Origin: Actinomycetota bacterium
GTDB taxonomy: Bacteria > Actinomycetota > Actinomycetes > S36-B12 > UBA10799
Direction of reading: 5' to 3'
NCBI GenBank assembly: GCA_020636995.1
Contig: JACJWU010000003.1
Coordinates: 1 to 64,000, forward strand
Length of the DNA stretch: 64,000 bases
The notes below the pieces were generated by a model. That model did not search any database, was not told the origin of the DNA, and saw nothing but the letters and a program-made list of their open reading frames with translations. This document shows positions 54,056-63,506 of this stretch, in pieces; position 1 is the stretch's first letter; each line of letters opens with the position of its first letter. The position numbers were made by a program, and so were the translations under genes.

Positions 54056-54112
54056 TGGACCACGCTAGCGGTCGGGGCCGACTGCAGGACCCACCGATGG
54101 CACACTGACCCG

Positions 54113-54820
54113 GTGGACCGCCGTTCGACACCGTGGATGCTCGCCGTGCTGGCGCTCCTGCTGGCCGTGTCAGCCGCGACACTCGCGCGACTCGTGCTGG
54201 CAGACGGTCCCGGGTTCGGCGTGCCGCTCAGTGCCGGACCACCGGCGAGCATCGGCGCCGACGATCTCCGGCTGGCCACTGCTGCCCACACGTTCGTCGT
54301 GGCGAACACCTGGGTCGTGCCGGTCACCAGGATCTTCGCGGTCGCCGGCAGTTGGGTGGTACTGGTGCCGGTGACCATCGGTGTGGTCGTGACGCTGTAC
54401 CGGCAGGGTTACCGCTACTGGGCCCTCTGGGTCGGGCTGTGCGGCATGGGGGGCTGGATGGTCTCCGAGTCCGTCAAGAACCTCGTCGACCGTCAACGCC
54501 CGGTATGGCCGGACCCCTTCGAGGTTCTGGCCAGCCCCTCGTTCCCCAGCGGCCACAGCATGGCCGGGATCTACGGCTACGTGGTGTTCGGGATCGTGGC
54601 ACTGACCCTGCTGGACCGCCACTGGCCGGGGATCCTGCTCATCACCTTCGGCCTGTTGATGGGGCCGAGTCGGGTCCTGCTCGGGGTGCACTGGCCCAGC
54701 GATGTGCTCGCGGGATGGCTGTTCGCGGGTGCCTGGATCAGCGCCTGCGGGGCCGCTGTGCTCTTCGTCAGAGGATCGCGCCGGGAGCGTACGCCGCAGC
54801 CTGCGGATACTGCGCCGTGA
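54113..54820 (+). CDS. PAP2-family membrane phosphatase
   Basis: 235 residues from the GTG at 54113. Six membrane helices and the three PAP2 motifs: KNLVDRQRP, PSGHSM within PSFPSGHSMAG, and SRVLLGVHWPSD. The catalytic His lies in the last two motifs. It probably removes phosphate from undecaprenyl pyrophosphate or phosphatidic acid outside the membrane. Its 3' end overlaps purB by 53 bp in the opposite direction. Confidence 0.9.
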   Translation: MDRRSTPWMLAVLALLLAVSAATLARLVLADGPGFGVPLSAGPPASIGADDLRLATAAHTFVVANTWVVPVTRIFAVAGSWVVLVPVTIGVVVTLYRQGYRYWALWVGLCGMGGWMVSESVKNLVDRQRPVWPDPFEVLASPSFPSGHSMAGIYGYVVFGIVALTLLDRHWPGILLITFGLLMGPSRVLLGVHWPSDVLAGWLFAGAWISACGAAVLFVRGSRRERTPQPADTAP

Positions 54821-56180
54821 GCTCACCGATCCGGTCGACGAGGGCCTGCACCTGAGCGCCCGCCGCCCCGGTGAATTCCAGTGGTGCGGACATCAGCGCC
54901 TCGAGGTCATCGGCGTCCAGGGGAAGCCGATGGTCGGCGGCCAAGCGCTGGATCAACGCGGGGTCGGCCCCGGACTGGCGCATGTCCAGCGCCGCCGCCA
55001 CAGCGTTCTCCTTGATCACCTCGTGAGCCGTCTCCCGGCCCACCCCGGCCCGGACACTGGCCATGAGGATCTTCGTGGTGGCCAGGAAGGGAAGGTACTT
55101 GTCGAGCTCCTTCTGCACGACAGCCTCGAACACCCCGAACTCATCGAGCACGGTCAGCATCGTCTCGAGCATCCCGTCGAAGGCGAAGAAGGCATCGGGG
55201 AGCATCACCCGGCGCACCACCGAGCAGTAGACGTCCCCCTCGTTCCATTGCGACCCCGCCAGATCTGAGGCCATCGTCTGATAGCCGCGCAGCAGCACCA
55301 TGAAACCGTTGACCCGCTCGCACGACCGGGTATTCATCTTGTGCGGCATCGCACTGGACCCGACCTGTCCAGGTTGGAAACCCTCGGTCACCAGGTCGTG
55401 TCCGGCCATCAGCCGGATCGTGGTGGCCAGGCTCGACGGACCGGCCGCCAATTGCACCAGCGTGCCGATGACGTCGTGGTCCAGTGAGCGCGGATACACC
55501 TGGCCCACCGAGGTGAGCACACGCTCGAACCCGAGGTGTGCGGCCACGCGCCGCTCGAGTTCGGCCAGGTCTTCCTGCGAGCCGAGCAGGTCGAGCATGT
55601 CCTGGGCGGTGCCGACCGGACCCTTGATCCCCCGCAGCGGATAGTCGTTGAGCAGGTGTTGCAGACGGTCGTACGCGACAAGGACCTCGTCGGCCGCGGT
55701 GGCGAAACGCTTGCCCAGGGTGGTCGTCTGGGCGGCCACATTGTGGGAGCGTCCTGTGAGGGCGAGGTCCTGGTGCTCGGCGGCCAGGCGGGCAAGCCGG
55801 GCCAGTAGCGCCACAGTCTTGTCGCGGACCAGCAGCAACGACTGCCGGATCTGCATCTGCTCGACGTTCTCGGTGAGGTCGCGGCTGGTCATGCCCTTGT
55901 GGATGTGCTCATGACCGGCGAGCGCGCTGAACTCGTCGATGCGGGCCTTGACGTCGTGCCGGGTGAGGCGTTCGCGCGCCGCGATGGAGTCGACGTCAAC
56001 GGTCTCGATGACAGCTCGGTAGTCGTCGATGACACCGTCCGGGACCTCTACACCCAGATCGGCCTGGGCTTGCAGCACCGCCAGCCAGAGGTGCCGCTCA
56101 GCCACGATCTTGTTGCGCGCCGACCAGATCTGCGTCATTTGCTCCGAGGCGTAGCGGCTGGCAAGGACGTTGGGGATCAT
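54768..56180 (-). CDS. purB: Adenylosuccinate lyase
   Basis: 470 residues. TSRDLTENVEQMQIRQSL, the catalytic His in GRSHNVAAQ and the signature SSAMPHKMNTRSCERV are intact. It splits SAICAR and adenylosuccinate in purine synthesis. The start overlaps the purD stop by ATGA-type coupling, so purD and purB are expressed together. Confidence 0.95.
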   Translation of the reverse strand: MIPNVLASRYASEQMTQIWSARNKIVAERHLWLAVLQAQADLGVEVPDGVIDDYRAVIETVDVDSIAARERLTRHDVKARIDEFSALAGHEHIHKGMTSRDLTENVEQMQIRQSLLLVRDKTVALLARLARLAAEHQDLALTGRSHNVAAQTTTLGKRFATAADEVLVAYDRLQHLLNDYPLRGIKGPVGTAQDMLDLLGSQEDLAELERRVAAHLGFERVLTSVGQVYPRSLDHDVIGTLVQLAAGPSSLATTIRLMAGHDLVTEGFQPGQVGSSAMPHKMNTRSCERVNGFMVLLRGYQTMASDLAGSQWNEGDVYCSVVRRVMLPDAFFAFDGMLETMLTVLDEFGVFEAVVQKELDKYLPFLATTKILMASVRAGVGRETAHEVIKENAVAAALDMRQSGADPALIQRLAADHRLPLDADDLEALMSAPLEFTGAAGAQVQALVDRIGELTAQYPQAAAYAPGAIL

Positions 56181-57424
56181 CGGCTGGTCTCCTGCTGGTC
56201 GGGGAGGGTGGCGGCGATGTCCCTGCGGTAGTGACCGCCGTCGAGACGTATTCCGCGCAGGGTCGCATACGCGGCTTCGCGGGCTTGTTCGAGAGTGGCG
56301 CCCGTGGCCACGACGTTGAGCACCCGGCCCCCGGACGATACGACCTCACCGTCGCGCAGTGCAGTGCCCGCGTGCAGGACACCGGGGGCGTCGGCCCCGT
56401 GGATCACGTCGCCGGTGCGTGGGGACTGCGGGTAGCCGGCGGCGGCGAGCACGACTGTCACGGCGGCGCCATCGCGCCACTCCAGCGGCGGGTGGTCGGC
56501 CAGTTCGCCCCGGGCGGCGGCCACGAGCAGCCCGGCGAGCGGCGTTTCGAGGAGCGCCAGCACCGCTTGCGTCTCGGGGTCACCGAAGCGGGCGTTGAAC
56601 TCCACCACCCGCGGTCCGGTGCGGGTCAGTGCCAGCCCGACGTACAGGACCCCGGTGTAGGGGATTCCGCGCGCGGCCATCTCGTCGACCGCGGGCTGGG
56701 CGACGTGGTCGACCGTCCACTGCGCCAGGTCCGGATCCGCCCAGGTGAGGGGGCTGTACGCTCCCATTCCGCCGGTGTTCGGGCCGGTGTCGCCCTCCCC
56801 GACCCGCTTGAAGTCCTGCGCGGGCAGCAGCGGCACCACAGTCGTGCCATCGCTGATGCAGAAGACGCTGGCCTCCGGGCCGTCCAGGTACTCCTCGATG
56901 AGCACCGCGCCGCCTTTCGCCAGACAGGCCTCGCCGTGCAGCAGCGCTTGGGTGCGGTCGTCGGTCACCACGACCCCCTTGCCGGCGGCCAGCCCATCGT
57001 CCTTGACAACGTAGGGCGGACCGCACGCGTCGAGGTCGTTCGGCAGTTCCGCGGCGTCGGTCACGGTCCGGGCATCGGCGGTGGGGATCCCCGCACTGCG
57101 CATGACCTCTTTGGCGAAGTCCTTGCTGCCCTCCAGGCGGGCAGCGGCCGCAGTCGGACCGAAGGCGAGGATTCCAGCCGCACGACAGGCGTCCACGGCC
57201 CCGGCCACCAGCGGTGCTTCCGGTCCGATGACGACCAGATCGAATCCGGTGGCCAGAGCTGCGACCGCGGCGGCATCGTTGACGTCCACCGGCTGGGTCG
57301 CCACGACCTGGGATATCCCCGCGTTGCCCGGCGCGCAGACCACCTCGGACACGGCCGGATCGGCAAGCAGGGACAGGACGAGGGCGTGCTCCCGGGCTCC
57401 GGAGCCGATCACCAGTACGCGCAC
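56177..57424 (-). CDS. purD: Phosphoribosylamine-glycine ligase
   Basis: 415 residues. ATP-grasp enzyme with VLVIGSGAREHALVLSL at the N-terminus, PYVVKDDGLAAGKGVVV as the grasp loop, and GVLYVGLALT...VVEFNARFGDPETQAVL as the metal and substrate part. It makes GAR from PRA and glycine. Upstream (57425-57708) is a repeat array, so purA is probably a separate transcript. Confidence 0.95.
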   Translation of the reverse strand: MRVLVIGSGAREHALVLSLLADPAVSEVVCAPGNAGISQVVATQPVDVNDAAAVAALATGFDLVVIGPEAPLVAGAVDACRAAGILAFGPTAAAARLEGSKDFAKEVMRSAGIPTADARTVTDAAELPNDLDACGPPYVVKDDGLAAGKGVVVTDDRTQALLHGEACLAKGGAVLIEEYLDGPEASVFCISDGTTVVPLLPAQDFKRVGEGDTGPNTGGMGAYSPLTWADPDLAQWTVDHVAQPAVDEMAARGIPYTGVLYVGLALTRTGPRVVEFNARFGDPETQAVLALLETPLAGLLVAAARGELADHPPLEWRDGAAVTVVLAAAGYPQSPRTGDVIHGADAPGVLHAGTALRDGEVVSSGGRVLNVVATGATLEQAREAAYATLRGIRLDGGHYRRDIAATLPDQQETSR

Positions 57425-57470
57425 GCCTCAAGGGTATTGGGTGGCTCGAGGCGGCTCGCCGGGGTGCGGC

Positions 57471-57703
57471 CCGACCAACAGATTGCGTCCACGACCACCT
57501 ACTGGCCATCCGCGCAATCTGCCCACCCGGGCGGAGATCGCGGCCCCGGCCACCCGACCAGCAGATTGCGTCCACGACCACCTACTGGCCATCCGCGCAA
57601 TCTGCCCACCCGGGCGGCAGATCGCGGCCCCGGCCACCCGACCAACAGATTGCGTCCACGACCACCTACTGGCCATCCGCGCAATCTGCCCACCCGGGCG
57701 GCA
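57471..57703. repeat. Family G: three direct copies of an 84-bp hairpin unit
   Basis: Three near-identical units begin with CAGATTGCG at 57478, 57562 and 57646 (84 bp apart). Each contains the inverted partner CGCAATCTG at 57513, 57596 and 57680 around a 26-nt loop with GACCACCTACTGGCCATC, followed by GC-rich CCCACCCGGGCGG. It fills most of the 284-bp space between purA's stop and purD's start. The units are almost unchanged, which suggests recent amplification. Confidence 0.85.
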
Positions 57704-57708
57704 GCGAG

Positions 57709-58995
57709 TCAGTCGACCAAGTCGTTGATCACGATGGTCTCGGCCCGATCCTGTCCCACGCCGATGGCGGAGATCCGGCACTGCGCCTGCTCCTCGAGGA
57801 AGCGGACGTAGGCCTGTGCGTTCGCGGGCAGATCGTCGAACTCCCGCGCTGCGCTGATGTCCTCGCTCCAGCCCGGCAGGTACTCGTAGACCGGCTTCGC
57901 CGCGGCGAAGTCCCGCTGGTTCATCGGGATGTCCTCGAACCGCTGCCCATCCACCTCGTAGGCCACACACACCGGGATCTGCTCCCAGCCGGTGAGTACG
58001 TCGAGCTTTGTCAGGAAGATGTCGGTCAACCCGTTGATCCGGCTGGCGTTGCGCGCAATGGGGCCGTCGAACCAGCCGCATCGGCGATCCCGGCCGGTGG
58101 TGACACCGACCTCGCCACCGACCGAACGCAGCCGCTCACCGTCGGCGTCGAACAACTCCGTCGGGAACGGCCCCGCCCCGACCCGGGTCGTGTACGCCTT
58201 CAGGATCCCCAGGACCCGGGAGATCCGGGTCGGGCCGATGCCGCTGCCGGCACAGGCACCACCGGCGGTCGGGTTGGACGAGGTCACGAAGGGGTAGGTT
58301 CCGTGGTCGACGTCGAGCAGCGTGCCCTGCGAGCCCTCCAAAAGGATGAACTTGCCGTCGTCCAAGGCGTTGTTGAGCAGCAATCCGGTGTCTGCCACAT
58401 GCGCTTGGAACAACGGGGCGTACGACAGCAACTGCTCACACACCAGGTCCACATCCATGGCCCGGCGGTTGAAGATCTTCACCAGCACCTGGTTGCGGTG
58501 GTGCAGGGCACCGGCGACCTTGTCGCGCAGGCCCTCGGGGTCGAACAGATCCTGGACCCGGATGCCGATCCGCGACACCTTGTCCATGTAGGTCGGGCCG
58601 ATCCCGCGACCGGTGGTGCCGATCTTCTTCTTTCCGGCGAAGCGCTCGGTCACCTTGTCGAGTTCGACGTGGTACGGCGCGATGATGTGCGCGTTCGAGC
58701 TGATCACCAGACGGTCGGTGTCGATCCCGCGCTCCTGCAGACCCTGCATCTCACGCTGCAGCACGGACGGGTCGATCACCACGCCGTTCGCGATCACCGG
58801 CACACATGTCGGTGTGAGGATGCCGGATGGCAACAGGTGCAACGCGTATTTCTCATCACCGATGACGACGGTGTGGCCGGCGTTGTTGCCGCCCTGGTAG
58901 CGCACGACGTAGTCGACGCGCTCCCCGAGGATGTCGGTCGCTTTGCCCTTGCCTTCGTCCCCCCATTGGGCACCGACGAGCACGATCGCTGGCAT
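57709..58995 (-). CDS. purA: Adenylosuccinate synthetase
   Basis: 428 residues. GAQWGDEGKGKATDILGERVDYVVRYQGGNNAGHTVV is the catalytic P-loop region; GTTGRGIGPTYMDKVSR, VLLEGSQGTLLD-type sequence (ILLEGSQGTLLDVDHGTYPFVTSSN) and the GDRRCGWFD block are all present. It makes adenylosuccinate from IMP with GTP and aspartate. It is followed 6 bp later by family G repeats. Confidence 0.95.
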   Translation of the reverse strand: MPAIVLVGAQWGDEGKGKATDILGERVDYVVRYQGGNNAGHTVVIGDEKYALHLLPSGILTPTCVPVIANGVVIDPSVLQREMQGLQERGIDTDRLVISSNAHIIAPYHVELDKVTERFAGKKKIGTTGRGIGPTYMDKVSRIGIRVQDLFDPEGLRDKVAGALHHRNQVLVKIFNRRAMDVDLVCEQLLSYAPLFQAHVADTGLLLNNALDDGKFILLEGSQGTLLDVDHGTYPFVTSSNPTAGGACAGSGIGPTRISRVLGILKAYTTRVGAGPFPTELFDADGERLRSVGGEVGVTTGRDRRCGWFDGPIARNASRINGLTDIFLTKLDVLTGWEQIPVCVAYEVDGQRFEDIPMNQRDFAAAKPVYEYLPGWSEDISAAREFDDLPANAQAYVRFLEEQAQCRISAIGVGQDRAETIVINDLVD

Positions 58996-59050
58996 CTGGC
59001 CTCCCTTGTGTCCGCAGACGAACCTACAGCACCACCATCAACGGTCACGC

Positions 59051-60502
59051 CTACGCGGGGCGCGCGCGACCGTGCGCCCAGGTCCGCAGGTTCGCGACAT
59101 CCTCAGCGCGAAGCCGGGACAGAGGCACGGTCTTGCCCACCTCCGACACCACCGCGTCGGTGGTGAGCGGACCACCGGCGGCGTACGCGACGTACAGCGC
59201 CGACGTCACGGCACTGTCCAGTTCGGCCCCGGAGAAGCCCGCCGAGGCCGCCACAATCTCGCTGACGTCGAACTGCATGGGATCTCGACCACGCGCCCGC
59301 AGTACCTGCTGGACGATCTCGGCACGCTGTCCGCTGTCCGGCAGGTCCACGAAGAACACGTCGTCGAAACGACCGCGACGCAGCAACTCCGGGGGCAGGG
59401 CTTCCACGTCGTTACTGGTGGCGACCACGAAGACCCCGTCCGGACGTTCCTGCAGCCACCCCAGGAGGACCCCCATCACACGCTGTGACACCCCACCGTC
59501 GTGTTCGGCGCCCCCACCGCCGAAAGCCTTCTCGATCTCGTCGATCCACAGCACCGCGGGAGCCATGACCTCGACCGAGTCCAGCGCGGCCCGGATCCGG
59601 CGCTCGGACTCCCCCACCAGCGAGCCGTGCAACCGACCCGTGTCGAGGGCCGCGAGCGGCAGCCCCCAACTGCCCGCGATGCCCTTGGCGATCATCGACT
59701 TGCCGCAGCCCGGGACCCCCACCAACAACACCCCGCGGGGGGCCGGCAGACCGTACTCCCGCGCCGCCGACTCCAAACCTCTGTGACGGACCGTCAGCCA
59801 GTCCTTCAGATGGTTCAGCCCGCCGACATCGGCGAGTGTCACCACCGGATCGCTGAGATCCAACGGGCTCTCCCGCGACAGCAGTTCGGCACGCAGCCGG
59901 CGGATGGCCGCGGTGTCTTCGGCGGTGAGCCGCCCGTCGGCGAGGACCTCCTGCAGGATCGCCCGCTCGGCCTCGGCCCCCGTGAGCCCCATCACCGCAT
60001 CCACGAGCGGTTCCGGGCCGGGCAGTTCGATCTGCAGGTTGCCCACCCCCTGCAGCGTTCGCAGGACCAGATCCTGCATCTCCTGGCGGCTCGCCGAGGG
60101 CATCTGCCACTGCAGACCGACGGATTCCAGAGTCGGCTCGAGGTCGACACCGGTGAGGATCACGCACCGGCCATGGGTGGGGACGCCTGCCTGATCCTTG
60201 AGAATCCGCACGGCGACCGGGTCGTCCAGCAGGGGTTGGGCGTCGAGGAAGACCGCGACCGATGGGCCGCGGAGGTCCCCGACGAAAGCCAGGGCCTGTC
60301 GGGGATCGGTGGTGTTGAGTTGACCGGCGCCGGAGTCCCGACTCAGGCCGGTCGAGTGCCGCCAGACCCAGAAGGGGGAGCCGACTTCCTGTGCGGCGGA
60401 GGCGGCCACAGACAACAACCTGGTCTCGTCACGTGCCGTCACGACCAGCAGGCCGTAGCGCGACGCCAGCAGGGCCCGCAACTCCTCGACGGCTCCGCTC
60501 AC
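59051..60502 (-). CDS. Ycf46-like AAA ATPase
   Basis: 483 residues. An N-terminal region of about 230 residues (SRYGLLVVTARDETRLLSVAASAAQEVG) matches the Ycf46 family, and the AAA module follows: Walker A LLVGVPGCGKSMIAKGIA, Walker B VLWIDEIEKAF, sensor VVATSNDVEALPPELLRRGRFD and the arginine-finger region. Ycf46-type ATPases occur in cyanobacteria, chloroplasts and many bacteria; the cyanobacterial one affects carbon uptake, but function here is unknown. It is 55 bp from purA, transcribed in the same direction. Confidence 0.87.
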   Translation of the reverse strand: MSGAVEELRALLASRYGLLVVTARDETRLLSVAASAAQEVGSPFWVWRHSTGLSRDSGAGQLNTTDPRQALAFVGDLRGPSVAVFLDAQPLLDDPVAVRILKDQAGVPTHGRCVILTGVDLEPTLESVGLQWQMPSASRQEMQDLVLRTLQGVGNLQIELPGPEPLVDAVMGLTGAEAERAILQEVLADGRLTAEDTAAIRRLRAELLSRESPLDLSDPVVTLADVGGLNHLKDWLTVRHRGLESAAREYGLPAPRGVLLVGVPGCGKSMIAKGIAGSWGLPLAALDTGRLHGSLVGESERRIRAALDSVEVMAPAVLWIDEIEKAFGGGGAEHDGGVSQRVMGVLLGWLQERPDGVFVVATSNDVEALPPELLRRGRFDDVFFVDLPDSGQRAEIVQQVLRARGRDPMQFDVSEIVAASAGFSGAELDSAVTSALYVAYAAGGPLTTDAVVSEVGKTVPLSRLRAEDVANLRTWAHGRARPA

Positions 60503-60542
60503 AGCCCGATCATCGCCGATCTGCAGGCAGTCATGCGTGTCG

Positions 60543-60944
60543 TCAGACGCGGCGGCCCTCGGCCACGAACCGCCGACCGCTCAGTTCGGAGGGTTCGATC
60601 GCCACAAAACGGTGCTTGGGGTCGAGGTTCCAGGGGAACAGCGGCAATGTCTCCGCCGCCTCCACCTCCGCGTCGTGGGTGAGCACCCTGGCCATGCCGT
60701 TGAGAACGACGGACCAGGCCTCATTGCTGGCCTCGTCGTACCCATCGATCTCGAAGGCCACTTCGCGGTGGGCTGTGACGGATGCGAGTTTGCTGCCCTC
60801 GCCGGTCCTGAAGTAGATCTCCCCTTCGTTGATCACGTAGTTCACAGGGAAGATGTCGGGCCTGCCGGACACCACCACGGCGAGCCGGCCGATCTGCTCG
60901 GTCCCCAGGAGGTCCCAGCACTGTGCATCGGTGAGAACGTCCAT
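60543..60944 (-). CDS. Pyridoxamine-5'-phosphate-oxidase-family (split-barrel) protein
   Basis: 133 residues. CWDLLGTEQIGRLAVVVSGRPDIFPVNYVINEGEIYFRTGEGSKLASV is the flavin/F420-binding split-barrel front of the small PPOX family common in actinobacteria; the C-terminus (FPWNLDPKHRFVAIEPSELSGRR) matches. Members bind FMN, F420 or heme and many have no known substrate. Confidence 0.85.
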   Translation of the reverse strand: MDVLTDAQCWDLLGTEQIGRLAVVVSGRPDIFPVNYVINEGEIYFRTGEGSKLASVTAHREVAFEIDGYDEASNEAWSVVLNGMARVLTHDAEVEAAETLPLFPWNLDPKHRFVAIEPSELSGRRFVAEGRRV

Positions 60945-61017
60945 ACCCGCATCCTTCCACGCCCGGCATCACCACGTACGGCATGTCCCACTTTGCCGCG
61001 GCCCACACACAGCGAAA

Positions 61018-61043
61018 GCGCGGCTCCCGTGGGGGAACCGCGC
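61018..61043 (-). terminator. Hairpin terminator of fbaA
   Basis: GCGCGG (61018-61023) pairs with CCGCGC (61038-61043), extended imperfectly by GCTCCC and GGGGGA arms. Read leftward (the fbaA direction) it is followed by a short TTTC. It starts 19 bp after the fbaA stop. Confidence 0.65.
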
Positions 61044-61062
61044 CCTCGCGAAGCAGCAGTGG

Positions 61063-62085
61063 TCAGCTCATCTTGGTGCCGGCCGACCGCAGGTCCTCAC
61101 AGGCACGCACGACGCGCTCGGCCATGCCGGCCTCGGCCGCCTTGCCCCAGGCGCGCGGGTCGTACTGCTTCTTGTTCCCGACCTCACCGTCGACCTTGAG
61201 CACGCCGTCGTAGTTCTTGAACATCCAGTCGGCCACGGGTCGGCTGAACGCGTACTGGGTGTCGGTGTCGACGTTCATCTTCACCACGCCGTAGTCGAGC
61301 GCCTCGCGGATCTCCTCCAGCAGCGAGCCGGAGCCGCCGTGGAAGACCAGGTCGAAGGGCTTGTCGACGCCGTACTTCGCACCGACGGCGTCCTGGATGT
61401 CCTTCAGGATGCTCGGGGTGAGCACGACGTTGCCGGGCTTGTACACGCCGTGCACGTTGCCGAAGGTCGCAGCCACCATGTACCGGCCACGCTCTCCGAG
61501 CCCCAGCTTCTCAGCGGTCGCGAGGCCGTCCTCGGGCGTCGAGAAGAGCTTGGCGTCGTGCTTGGCCTCGATGCCGTCCTCTTCACCACCGACGACCCCG
61601 ATCTCGAGTTCCATGATGATGTTGGCCTGGTGGCACTTGTCGAGCATCTCCTCGGCGATGTCGAGGTTCTCGTCCAGCGGGATGGCCGAGCCGTCCCACA
61701 TGTGCGACTGGAACAGCGGCAGCTTGCCGGCCTTCACACGCTCGATGGAGATGTCGACCAGCGGGCGCATGAAGCCGTCGAGCTTCTGCATGGGGCAGTG
61801 GTCGGTGTGCAGGGCGACGTTGACCGGGTACTTCTCGGCCACGACATAGGCGAACTCGGCCAGCGCGACCGCACCGGTGACCATGTCCTTGACGGCCTGC
61901 CCGGAGGCGAACTCGGCGCCGCCCCAGGAGAACTGGATGATTCCGTCGCTGCCGGCCTCCGTGAACCCGCGCAGGGCGGCGATCAGGGACTGCGACGACG
62001 TGACGTTGATCGCGGGATAGGCGAATTGACCGGCCTTGGCACGGTCGAGCATTTCGGCGTAAACCTCAGGGGTAGCAATGGGCAT
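61063..62085 (-). CDS. fbaA: Class II fructose-bisphosphate aldolase
   Basis: 340 residues. INVTSSQSLIAALRGFTEAGSDGIIQFSWGG, the zinc ligands in HTDHC, GVVGGEEDG, GNVHGVYKPGNVVL and FHGGSGS identify the long, zinc-dependent FbaA. It cleaves fructose-1,6-bisphosphate into two triose phosphates in glycolysis and runs in reverse for gluconeogenesis. A hairpin terminator follows. Confidence 0.95.
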   Translation of the reverse strand: MPIATPEVYAEMLDRAKAGQFAYPAINVTSSQSLIAALRGFTEAGSDGIIQFSWGGAEFASGQAVKDMVTGAVALAEFAYVVAEKYPVNVALHTDHCPMQKLDGFMRPLVDISIERVKAGKLPLFQSHMWDGSAIPLDENLDIAEEMLDKCHQANIIMELEIGVVGGEEDGIEAKHDAKLFSTPEDGLATAEKLGLGERGRYMVAATFGNVHGVYKPGNVVLTPSILKDIQDAVGAKYGVDKPFDLVFHGGSGSLLEEIREALDYGVVKMNVDTDTQYAFSRPVADWMFKNYDGVLKVDGEVGNKKQYDPRAWGKAAEAGMAERVVRACEDLRSAGTKMS

Positions 62086-62148
62086 GCCCCCAAGCGTAGT
62101 GGCAACGATCATCAGGGGGCCAGGGATGAGCCGACTACCCTGCTGAGC

Positions 62149-62733
62149 ATGCCCGTCGGCCCCCACCCGTTGCCCTGGCCCGACGATCCGCGCCTGGATC
62201 CACACCTTCTCGCCGAGGGAGATGGGCGCAACGTCGAGGATCGGTTCCGCTACTGGCGACGCGAGGCGATCGTCGCCGAGTTGGACACCACCCGGCACCC
62301 GCTGCACGTCGCCATCGAGAACTTCCAGCACGACTTCAACATCGGGTCCGTGGTGCGCACCGCGAACGCCTTCAACGTCGCGGCCGTACACATTGTCGGA
62401 CGGCGGCGCTGGAACCGCCGCGGCGCGATGGTGACCGACCGCTACCAACACGTCGAACACCATCCGGAGCCCGCGGACCTGCTCACTCTGGGGCTGCCGA
62501 TCCTCGGCATCGACAACATCGGTGGGTCGGTGCCCCTCGAGGGTGCGCGGATGCCGCGCGAGTGCGTGCTGCTGTTCGGTCAAGAGGGTCCCGGGCTGAG
62601 CGCGGAATCACTGGCCATCTGCCAGCAGGTCCTGCACATCACCCAGTACGGGTCGACCCGTTCGATCAACGCCGGTGCGGCCGCCGCGATCGCCATGTGG
62701 GCGTGGGCGCTGCAGCACGCGGGAGGCAGTTGA
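62149..62733 (+). CDS. SpoU/TrmH-family RNA methyltransferase
   Basis: 194 residues from the ATG at 62149, divergent to fbaA across 63 bp. Motif 1 FNIGSVVRTANAF, motif 2 LLFGQEGPGLSAE and motif 3 SINAGAAAAIAMW form the trefoil-knot SAM site. Such enzymes 2'-O-methylate tRNA or rRNA; the target is unknown. Confidence 0.9.
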   Translation: MPVGPHPLPWPDDPRLDPHLLAEGDGRNVEDRFRYWRREAIVAELDTTRHPLHVAIENFQHDFNIGSVVRTANAFNVAAVHIVGRRRWNRRGAMVTDRYQHVEHHPEPADLLTLGLPILGIDNIGGSVPLEGARMPRECVLLFGQEGPGLSAESLAICQQVLHITQYGSTRSINAGAAAAIAMWAWALQHAGGS

Positions 62734-62790
62734 TTGCTGCATGGTTACCGATCCGCGTCGGTCAAATCGGTAACCGCGCAACAGTCAACG
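62731..62790. repeat. Family H hairpin between convergent genes
   Basis: GGTTACCGAT (62743-62752) pairs with ATCGGTAACC (62766-62775) around a 13-nt loop, extended by an imperfect outer stem (GTTGATTGCTGC region against GCAACAGTCAAC). It covers almost all of the space between the methyltransferase and DedA genes and overlaps the former's stop. Confidence 0.7.
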
Positions 62791-62797
62791 GGGGCGC

Positions 62798-63445
62798 CTA
62801 CTCGGCAGCTGCCGCGCGCGCCTCTCGCTTGTGCTTGACGTACTCGTAGACGATCGGCAGCACGCTGATCCCCACCACGGCGAGCAGGATCAGTTCGATG
62901 TGGTCCTTGACGAACGGCACGTTGCCCAGCAGGTATCCGAGGTACGTGACACCGGCCGCCCACAGGACACCGCCGACCGCCGAATAGACCATGTACACGC
63001 GGAAGTCCATGCGGCCGACACCAGCCATGGCCGTGATGAACGTCCGCACGATCGGCACGAACCGTGCCAGCACGATCGCCCGCGGACCGTACCTCTCGAA
63101 GAACTCGTGCGTCTTGTCGACGTACTCCTTGCGGAAGAACCTGGAGTCCGGTTTGTTGAACAGCCGCGGTCCGGCTTTGTGCCCGATCCAGTAGCCGGTG
63201 GCGTTGCCCACGATGGCCGCGATGGCGAGGATCAGGCACGCCAGCCAGATGGGGGTGTCGATGAAGCCCTGCGCGATGAACAGACCCGTCACGAACAGCA
63301 ACGAATCGCCGGGCAGGAAGAAGCCGATGAGCAGGCCGCACTCGGCGAAGATGATGAAGGTCACGCCGATCAGGGCAAGCGGACCCAGCCAGTTGAGGAT
63401 GTTCTCGGGGTCGAGGAACTCCAGCAGCGCGATGGACCAGGTCAT
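62798..63445 (-). CDS. DedA-family membrane protein
   Basis: 215 residues, about five hydrophobic segments. GFFLPGDSLLFVTG, GYWIGHKAGPRLF, FFERYGPRAIVLARFVPIVRTF and MDFRVYMVYSAVGGVLWA are the DedA signature. Members flip polyprenyl phosphates or maintain membrane integrity and proton homeostasis. It starts at an ATG at 63445. Confidence 0.9.
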   Translation of the reverse strand: MTWSIALLEFLDPENILNWLGPLALIGVTFIIFAECGLLIGFFLPGDSLLFVTGLFIAQGFIDTPIWLACLILAIAAIVGNATGYWIGHKAGPRLFNKPDSRFFRKEYVDKTHEFFERYGPRAIVLARFVPIVRTFITAMAGVGRMDFRVYMVYSAVGGVLWAAGVTYLGYLLGNVPFVKDHIELILLAVVGISVLPIVYEYVKHKREARAAAAE

Positions 63446-63506
63446 GCGTACGACGGTACCCGAGCGCCGGGCCGGTGCCGTCCAACGCCAGCGTTAGTGT
63501 GGCGAC

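Noticed and set aside
57428..57700. Repeated Gly/Arg/Trp peptides encoded by the family G repeats
   Set aside because: They follow from reading a tandem repeat; there is no start signal or ribosome site.
57471..57703. A CRISPR array at the 84-bp units
   Set aside because: The sequence between hairpins is the same in all units, and no cas genes are present.
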